Positions 3,955 through 8,588 of a stretch of 8,588 nucleotides of DNA are shown one piece after another. Under the pieces are notes generated by a model. That model had not been told where the DNA came from and did no database searches. It was given only the letters and a program-made list of their open reading frames with translations. Positions within the stretch are counted from its first letter, which is position 1. The number at the start of each line of letters is the position of its first letter. Both the position numbers and the translations under genes were made by a program. Origin of the DNA: Dialister sp. CAG:486 (GTDB lineage: Bacteria; Bacillota; Negativicutes; Veillonellales; Dialisteraceae); contig FR879511.1 of assembly GCA_000434475.1 (NCBI GenBank), positions 1,972-10,559 of the forward strand, read 5' to 3'.

Positions 3955-6192
3955 TCAGCGTTTCCCTAGCTTCCACCCCTTCTCATACACGACCTCCTGC
4001 ATCCCCTTCTGGTACAGGTTCACGGATGGGATGTCTTTGAAGTCGAAAAGCTCCATATCTTCATAGGCATGGACGAGACGGGTCCCGCCGTAGATGACCA
4101 GCTCGGGCGCCATGGTCTCCGCGTCTTTTTCCGTATATTCTTGAAAGCGATGGCTGCCGGTGATCCACAGGGTATGAGGAGACGCTTTTGGCATGGGTCT
4201 TAGTCCGGAAAGGAAGATGTCCTTCTCCCCCATCACCATCTGCCAGCTACTGCCATTGGTGATAAAGTGCAGCTCATCCAAAGAAAGTTCGGCCCTTCCC
4301 AGGCATCGCACGCGCGCTGTCTGCCCCGATAGAAGCTGCGTCGCCCATTTTCGTGGATCGCCGCCCGTCACCCAGATCTCCCTGACAGGTATCCCCATCA
4401 CGAGAGGGAGCGGCTTATCGACATCCTCCAGATCCAGAATGAGTACATCTGCCTCCTCTACCCCTTCATAGGCGAGGATGGAATTCCACTCCCAGACAGC
4501 GGTGCGTGAGGAGATGCGGCTTGCCTTATAGTATAAGATGTTTCGCCCGTCATTGACAAGAAGGATTCCGCGGTCACCGCCAAGATCCGGGCAGATGACG
4601 CGGGTCGAAGGCGCCAGGAGTTGAGCCGTCGCTATGGCAAGAAAAAGGAGTGACAGCATGCCTCCGGCAACCATGCGAGAGCGAGCGGAAAGCCGCTTTC
4701 TGAAATACACCGCCGCAAGAAGCGCATAGTAGAAGACCGTTTCTAGCAAAGAAAGGCCCCCTGTCACAAGCTGCGCTCCCCTGGCCGAGGAGAGGAGCAG
4801 ATTCAGACGCAGGGCTAAAAAGACCGCATAGTCTGCCGCATAGAGAAGCCCTGCCATCAGCGGACGGCAAAGAAGGGAGACGAGCGCTGCGATAAGCCCT
4901 GCGATGATGACCCATTCCAGAAACGGCGTGACGAAAAGATTCGCAAAGATGAAATACACCGGAAAGCGATGGAAATCATAGAGCATGATCGGTATCGTGA
5001 GAAGCTGCGCCACTGAAGACAGCGCGATCCCTTCCTTCACCCATTTCGGCAGCTTTGGAAAAGGGCTCATCCAGCGGAGGATCGGACGGTAAAAGAGGAG
5101 GATCCCCGCGGATGCGCCGACTGAGAGCTGGAAGCTCACATCGTACACATAGTAAGGATCCCAGAGCAGCATGCCAAAGACCGCCGCCCCCAGAAGATTC
5201 AGCGTCGCCCTCTCCCGGTCAAGGAAAATCCCAACGACAGAGAGGATCCCCATGACCGCCGCACGGATGACGGGCGGCACAAGCCCTGAGAGCACCGCGT
5301 AAAACAGCACAAGCAGGATGGCCGGCAGGATCACAAGGCGTCGCGGCAGCGAGAGCCAGCGTCCCAAAAGGTACAGGAAGCCAAAGAGCAGCGCCACATG
5401 CGAGCCCGAGACAGAGAGAATGTGGATGATGCCCGTCGCGGAGAATGACGTCATGACCTCTTCCGGAATATCATTATAATTCCCGCCGAAGAGGAGCGTC
5501 ATCAGGATCGAAAGGCGCACCGGATCCATGTAAGGCGCAAATGTCTCTTTCAGCGACTGCTTCATCTCCGAAGAGAATCTCTCTATGCGATAGGTACCAC
5601 TCTCACCGGCAAAGGCGGGATGCATGCCTTCCTTGAGATACAGCCTTCCAAGGAGATGGCGGCTCCGATAGCGTCCCGTGAGATCGATCTTTCCCGGATT
5701 CTGATACAGGCGGATCGGGCTCATTTCTCCTTCGGCGTAAAGGCGGTCCCCGGGATGGAAATGCCTGATCTCCTTCTGATCATAGAGGTAGCACGTCCCT
5801 GAGAGCGGCTGAAGCGTCCCATCGGCGTATCGGATGGAAACGAGCGCAAGCGCATATCTCGCATAGCCCTCCTCCCCTTTTTGTACCAGCGGCTCCTCCA
5901 TGACGATACCTTCATAGGTGCCTGCGCTTCGGCTCGCCCAGTGCGACTGCTCCTGCCACAGGGCATCGGAGAGTGCCATGCGGAAAGCACCGATCGTCAG
6001 AAGAGAAAGTGCCGCTCCCAAAAGGACAAGGGAAAAGCGGCCACGGAAATGACCATAGAGAAGGAAAAGCGCACCGGAAAGGAGCAGCAAGGCATACCCA
6101 TAAGGCAGCAGAAAAGGCGGAAGCTCCTCGAAAAGGAAAACTCCCGCAGCCAGCAAAAGCGCACTCCAGAAAAGCCCCAGCCGGATCATCAT
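3955..6192 (-). CDS. comEC: ComEC/Rec2 DNA-uptake channel with degenerate C-terminal metallo-beta-lactamase-like domain
   Basis: ComEC is the inner-membrane channel that takes single-stranded DNA into the cell during natural transformation. The 745-residue length fits the family. Hydrophobic segments at about 4-20 and 31-75 precede an extracellular DUF4131-like region (90-190). The Competence domain runs from about 222 to 500, with FSATGIIHILSVSGSHVALL at 250-269, IRAAVMGI at 309-316 and DPYYVYDVSFQLSVGASAGI at 345-364, and many membrane helices. After a last helix (508-527), residues 528-745 align loosely with the metallo-beta-lactamase-like domain (RVICPDLGGDRGILLVNDGR at 531-550). The expected HxDxDH metal motif is absent: at the matching place stands ADVLILDLEDVDKPLPLVMG (581-600). 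The start overlaps the comEA stop (ATGA, 6192-6189), so translation is probably coupled. Whether the C-terminal domain still has any enzymatic activity is doubtful. Confidence 0.93.
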   Translation of the reverse strand: MMIRLGLFWSALLLAAGVFLFEELPPFLLPYGYALLLLSGALFLLYGHFRGRFSLVLLGAALSLLTIGAFRMALSDALWQEQSHWASRSAGTYEGIVMEEPLVQKGEEGYARYALALVSIRYADGTLQPLSGTCYLYDQKEIRHFHPGDRLYAEGEMSPIRLYQNPGKIDLTGRYRSRHLLGRLYLKEGMHPAFAGESGTYRIERFSSEMKQSLKETFAPYMDPVRLSILMTLLFGGNYNDIPEEVMTSFSATGIIHILSVSGSHVALLFGFLYLLGRWLSLPRRLVILPAILLVLFYAVLSGLVPPVIRAAVMGILSVVGIFLDRERATLNLLGAAVFGMLLWDPYYVYDVSFQLSVGASAGILLFYRPILRWMSPFPKLPKWVKEGIALSSVAQLLTIPIMLYDFHRFPVYFIFANLFVTPFLEWVIIAGLIAALVSLLCRPLMAGLLYAADYAVFLALRLNLLLSSARGAQLVTGGLSLLETVFYYALLAAVYFRKRLSARSRMVAGGMLSLLFLAIATAQLLAPSTRVICPDLGGDRGILLVNDGRNILYYKASRISSRTAVWEWNSILAYEGVEEADVLILDLEDVDKPLPLVMGIPVREIWVTGGDPRKWATQLLSGQTARVRCLGRAELSLDELHFITNGSSWQMVMGEKDIFLSGLRPMPKASPHTLWITGSHRFQEYTEKDAETMAPELVIYGGTRLVHAYEDMELFDFKDIPSVNLYQKGMQEVVYEKGWKLGKR

Positions 6193-6743
6193 AGGGTGAT
6201 CTTATCCGCCATCTTCTTGTAACGGCTCTCACCGATAGAGGGCACCTTTTTGAGCTCCTCCTTCGAGGAAAAGCGGCCATGCTCCTCACGGTAGCGGATG
6301 ATCTTCTCCGCCGTCACCTGACCGACGCCCGGGAGTGCTTCGAGCTCTTTCGCGCTGGCGGCATTGATAGAGATGAGCCCGCTCCCCCGTGCATCCACCT
6401 GCTCCGGATCAAGCGGGATATGGATCTTCATCCCGTCAGAAAGCGGCTCGGCCATATTGATATCTTCCATAACCGCATACGGCAGCACATCACCCGCAGC
6501 CTTCACCGCATCGAAGAAGCGACTTCCCTCAGGAAGCTCATAGACCCCCGGCTGCCTCACGGCACCCGTCACATAGACGAGGAGAGTCCGGGAAGACTCC
6601 TTGCCGGAAAGCTCGACCACAGGAAGCGGCGCCTCTTTCGTCTCCCCTGCGGTATGCCAGAGAAAAAAGGCCGCTCCCAGAGCCAGAAGAGCCGCCGCAA
6701 AACAGATCACAAGGATCCGTCGGCTTTCCTCTTCTCGTCCCAT
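6189..6743 (-). CDS. comEA: ComEA, membrane-anchored DNA receptor for natural transformation
   Basis: ComEA binds incoming double-stranded DNA outside the membrane and passes it to ComEC. The 184 residues are laid out as in the Gram-positive family. A single membrane anchor lies at about 9-29. A SLBB domain spans about 55-112 (LLVYVTGAVRQPGVYELPEG at 54-73, MKIHIPL at 105-111). A C-terminal helix-hairpin-helix DNA-binding domain spans about 124-184 (INAASAKELEALPGVGQVTA at 126-145, then YREEHGRFSSKEELKKVPSI at 151-170). The ATG at 6743-6741 is supported by AGGAGG (6757-6752) with an 8-base spacer. comEC follows with an ATGA overlap. The comEB gene that separates the two in Bacillus is absent. 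No comK-like or other competence control site was recognised upstream. Confidence 0.95.
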   Translation of the reverse strand: MGREEESRRILVICFAAALLALGAAFFLWHTAGETKEAPLPVVELSGKESSRTLLVYVTGAVRQPGVYELPEGSRFFDAVKAAGDVLPYAVMEDINMAEPLSDGMKIHIPLDPEQVDARGSGLISINAASAKELEALPGVGQVTAEKIIRYREEHGRFSSKEELKKVPSIGESRYKKMADKITL

Positions 6744-6969
6744 GGGAATGGCCTCCTGTATGCTTCATTCAAAACCGGAATATCACTTATCCCTTTCCCC
6801 AAAAGAGGAATGAGAAATAAGGAATGAAGGTGCGTCCTGAAGCATCATCCATCAATCTGATGACACTAGCGAAACGCAACATGCGTTCCGTCTTCGCATG
6901 AAAATATGCCGCAGAATGCAACGGGCTCATTGGGTGCAGCAGGTGCTGATCCCCAAACTCCGCCCCTCG
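6744..6969. other. 226-base gap between comEA and the coiled-coil gene
   Basis: It carries the comEA RBS, a short heptad array (6807-6827) and two small hairpins. One is bulged: GCGAA (6869-6873) with TTCGC (6893-6897) outside, ACGCA (6874-6878) with TGCGT (6882-6886) inside. The other is CAGCA GG TGCTG (6937-6948). Neither is followed by a T-tract on the minus strand, so neither is a classical terminator for the upstream operon. No clear promoter for comEA was found. Confidence 0.6.
6807..6827 (+). repeat. Heptad array GGAATGA type, 3 units
   Basis: Units GGAATGA (6807-6813), GAAATAA (6814-6820) and GGAATGA (6821-6827) are followed by AGGTGCG, the same AAGGT junction that ends the arrays at 2438 and 3777. 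Here the GC-rich hairpin after the junction is missing. Confidence 0.8.
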
Positions 6970-7452
6970 TCACTTATTCTCTTTTTCCTGCTGGCGGGCA
7001 GCGGCGGAATTGGAATCGATCAGGCTCTGACGGTTCTTTTTCAGGCTGTCTAAGACATTTTCCATATTTGTTTCCACATACTTCAGGACATCTGTCGCAT
7101 AGGTGACAGAGCTGGTGCGGAGCTCATCAGCAGATTTATTGGCCGAAGAGATCACTTCATTGGCACGCTCCTGCGCCTGCTTGACAAGTTCGCTTTCTTC
7201 CGTGATGCGGGCGATATAATCCTTCGCCTGCGCCACCGTGTCCTCTGCTTTCTTTTCTGCGTCGAGCATGATACGCTCTTTGTCCGCGACGATGCGGCGT
7301 GCGCTCTCGAGTTCATTTGGGAGCGACTGATTGATGGCATCGATCAGTCGTTCGATCTCATCCTTATCCACCAATTTCTTATTGGTGAGCGGTACTTCAC
7401 TCGCGTTATTGATGACATTTTCTAATTCTTCTAAGAGTTTTCTTGTGTCCAT
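6970..7452 (-). CDS. Small charged coiled-coil protein next to coaD (ATP synthase subunit B/H-like by composition), function unknown
   Basis: This 160-residue protein is soluble, with no membrane segment or signal peptide. Residues about 45-145 are a long, highly charged Ala/Glu/Lys helix rich in heptad-like spacing (ARRIVADKERIMLDAEKKAE at 51-70, AQAKDYIARITEESELVKQA at 74-93). The N-terminal motif VPLTNKKLVDKDEIERLIDA at 20-39 resembles a family I recall in Clostridia and Negativicutes, commonly labelled ATP synthase F0 subunit B or V-type subunit H-like because of the coiled coil. No other ATP synthase genes are present, so that label is not supported as a function. A longer start at 7467 (MRLAIM...) exists, but the ATG at 7452-7450 is preferred because GAGG (7465-7462) sits 9 bases upstream. 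It lies 51 bases after coaD, probably in the same operon. Confidence 0.8.
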   Translation of the reverse strand: MDTRKLLEELENVINNASEVPLTNKKLVDKDEIERLIDAINQSLPNELESARRIVADKERIMLDAEKKAEDTVAQAKDYIARITEESELVKQAQERANEVISSANKSADELRTSSVTYATDVLKYVETNMENVLDSLKKNRQSLIDSNSAAARQQEKENK

Positions 7453-7461
7453 AATTGCAAG

Positions 7462-7465
7462 CCTC
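7462..7465 (-). promoter_or_regulatory. Ribosome-binding site deciding the start of the coiled-coil gene
   Basis: On the minus strand ATGAGG ends at 7462, nine bases before ATG 7452-7450. The upstream ATG (7467-7465) overlaps this site and is preceded only by A-rich sequence without a good Shine-Dalgarno match, so the shorter 160-residue protein is favoured. Confidence 0.55.
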
Positions 7466-7503
7466 ATTTCTTTTTCGAAGTTTGAGAAAAAAGCCGATGG
7501 CGA

Positions 7504-7986
7504 TCAGCAATTCTCTACCTTTTTCTTGATCATTTCCTGTACATAGGGCGGGACCATCCGGGTAATATCACCATCAAAATGGGCCAGCTCACGAACGCCG
7601 GTAGACGACAGATAAGAATAGCGTCCATCCGTCATGAAGAATGCGGTCTCCAGCGTGGGATCGATCTGTTTGATCATGAGCGCCCGCTGGAATTCGTATT
7701 CAAAATCACTGAACGCACGAAGTCCGCGAATCAGAAGATGGCAATTCTTCTTCGCTGCGTATTCATTCAAAAGACCATCAAAAGCATCCACTTCGACATT
7801 AGGAATGTCTTTGGTCGTCTCGCGAAGCATATCCAACCGTTCTTCCGTAGTAAACATATAATGCTTGGTCGGGTTTAAAAAAGCTGCCACAATCAGTTTA
7901 TCGACCAGACAAGCGCTTCTTCTGATGATATCCAGATGACCATAGGTCACCGGGTCGAAACTTCCTGGGCAAATCGCTATTTTCAT
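7504..7986 (-). CDS. coaD: Phosphopantetheine adenylyltransferase
   Basis: CoaD joins 4'-phosphopantetheine and ATP to give dephospho-CoA and pyrophosphate, the fourth step of coenzyme A synthesis, in the cytoplasm. The 160-residue length is typical. The nucleotidyltransferase signature is intact: CPGSFDPVTYGHLDII at 6-21, with the TxGH histidine at 17. Also seen are NPTKHYMFTTEERLDML at 38-54 (the K and substrate-binding region), LLIRGLRAFSDFEYEFQRAL at 84-103 and SYLSSTGVREL at 124-134, the ISSTxVRE-like motif. A longer frame begins at 8013, but the ATG at 7986-7984 places the first strand correctly and is supported by GAGGGAG (8000-7994), 7 bases upstream. The start overlaps the rsmD stop (ATGA), so the two are translationally coupled, a common pairing. 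Confidence 0.97.
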   Translation of the reverse strand: MKIAICPGSFDPVTYGHLDIIRRSACLVDKLIVAAFLNPTKHYMFTTEERLDMLRETTKDIPNVEVDAFDGLLNEYAAKKNCHLLIRGLRAFSDFEYEFQRALMIKQIDPTLETAFFMTDGRYSYLSSTGVRELAHFDGDITRMVPPYVQEMIKKKVENC

Positions 7987-8555
7987 TGCACTTCTCCCTC
8001 TGTAGATCTGCATAGCAGATAGGTAACAACAATGGCCCCCACTTTTTTCTCTTTCCAGACTTCACATCGGTCAGCAAAAAGTGATACATCCGGGGGTTCT
8101 GATATAGAATGTTCTGCAATAATGATCGCATGATCAGCAGGAAGGCCGCAGTCGAAAACCATCGCCAGTACTTCATTGATATAGCCCTTCCGATACGGAG
8201 GGTCCATGAAAATATAATCAAAGGTCCTGCCCTGAAGAGACTTCAGCGCAGCCCCTACATCTCTCGATATGATCTGTACCTGATCTTCTACATGACACTT
8301 TTTTGCATTTTCGCGGATGATGCGGCCCGTTGTCTTGTCGATAAAGACCGCGGACGATGCATACCGACTGAGCGCCTCAAGTCCCATCGCGCCTGTCCCG
8401 GCGAAAATATCAAGGACATCCGTCTCAACGAGCCCCACATTGGCAAGTACATTGAAAATGCTTTCCCGTACCCGTCCCAGCGTCGGTCTCGTCGTATTTC
8501 TTCCTACGGGTGCCAAAAGGTTCGTGCCTTTGGCTTTTCCACCAATAATTTTCAT
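7983..8555 (-). CDS. rsmD: 16S rRNA (guanine-966-N2)-methyltransferase
   Basis: RsmD uses S-adenosylmethionine to methylate N2 of G966 (E. coli numbering) in 16S rRNA during 30S assembly. The 190-residue length is usual. The motifs are clear: MKIIGGKAKGTNLLAP at 1-16, RPTLGRVRESIFNVL at 23-37, the SAM-binding loop DIFAGTGAMGLEALSR at 49-64, the acidic FIDK at 71-74, and the catalytic DPPY at 118-121. The ATG at 8555-8553 follows GAGGAAA (8567-8561) with a 5-base spacer. The stop TGA (7985-7983) overlaps the coaD ATG. The RBS can pair with AGGAAAC at the window end (see the inverted repeat at 8560-8588). Confidence 0.96.
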   Translation of the reverse strand: MKIIGGKAKGTNLLAPVGRNTTRPTLGRVRESIFNVLANVGLVETDVLDIFAGTGAMGLEALSRYASSAVFIDKTTGRIIRENAKKCHVEDQVQIISRDVGAALKSLQGRTFDYIFMDPPYRKGYINEVLAMVFDCGLPADHAIIIAEHSISEPPDVSLFADRCEVWKEKKVGAIVVTYLLCRSTEGEVQ

Positions 8556-8559
8556 ATCT

Positions 8560-8588
8560 GTTTCCTCATCGTGATTTCAGCAGGAAAC
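8560..8588. repeat. Inverted repeat covering the rsmD ribosome-binding site
   Basis: GTTTCCT (8560-8566) and AGGAAAC (8582-8588) are perfect 7-base complements around a 15-base loop. In the minus-strand transcript this would pair away most of the rsmD Shine-Dalgarno sequence. The arms may extend beyond the window edge. It may be chance within coding sequence of an upstream gene. Confidence 0.35.
8566..8588 (-). CDS. Possible C-terminal end of an upstream gene (partial)
   Basis: Only a few codons are visible. One frame reads FLLKSR and stops at TGA 8568-8566, just inside the rsmD RBS. Another reads FPAEITMRKQI and stops at TGA 8554-8552, giving an ATGA overlap with rsmD. I cannot choose between them with confidence. 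Gene order in many Bacillota (recG, rsmD, coaD) makes recG a reasonable guess, but the sequence here cannot show it. Confidence 0.25.

Noticed and set aside
6279..6827. Plus-strand frame of 182 codons
   Set aside because: It covers comEA on the opposite strand and ends in the heptad array. comEA has full SLBB and HhH domains and a strong RBS.
6970..7452. ATP synthase F0 subunit b (atpF)
   Set aside because: There is no N-terminal membrane helix and no other atp gene nearby. The similarity is probably only the charged coiled coil.

Overview
The window looks like core chromosome of a Bacillota bacterium, most likely a Negativicutes member (Dialister or Allisonella-like, a low-certainty guess). 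Pointers are a PolC-type DNA polymerase III, ComEA/ComEC, a VanW/G5 envelope protein, and a small coiled-coil gene beside coaD that I recall from Clostridia and Negativicutes. Every gene I can support is on the minus strand, so transcription runs from the right end of the window to the left. The longer plus-strand open frames are shadows of these genes.

Right block (8588 to 6970): rsmD and coaD share an ATGA overlap, and a coiled-coil gene of unknown function follows after 51 bases. The last bases of another gene, possibly recG by usual gene order, may precede rsmD. Middle block (6743 to 2674): comEA and comEC overlap by ATGA and form the DNA-uptake pair, followed by holA, the delta subunit of the DNA polymerase III clamp loader. 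Left block (2332 to 1): a VanW-domain membrane-anchored protein, then the first 235 codons of polC, cut by the window edge. polC and holA both serve the replicative polymerase. rsmD modifies 16S rRNA and coaD makes coenzyme A.

The gene content is ordinary; the gaps between genes are not. All four long gaps (708-943, 2333-2673, 3676-3954, 6744-6969) contain short tandem arrays of degenerate 7-bp units, of a (G/A)GAATGA / TTAGGGA type and a TGACTAG / TGACTGG type. Many arrays end in AAGGTGGC or AAGGTRC followed by a GC-rich hairpin built on GCGGCGC/GCGCCGC. Two arrays directly abut the stop codons of holA and the VanW gene, and one block is bracketed by a perfect 10-bp inverted repeat. One gap also holds a REP-like palindrome with tandem G.A mismatches. 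This dispersed intergenic repeat system is the most interesting part of the window.

Two protein-level oddities are a ComEC whose C-terminal metallo-beta-lactamase-like domain has lost its metal-binding histidine motif, and a PolC whose N-terminal domain is short and followed by a Pro/Met/Ala-rich linker. I found no tRNA, rRNA, CRISPR, transposase gene or convincing intrinsic terminator.
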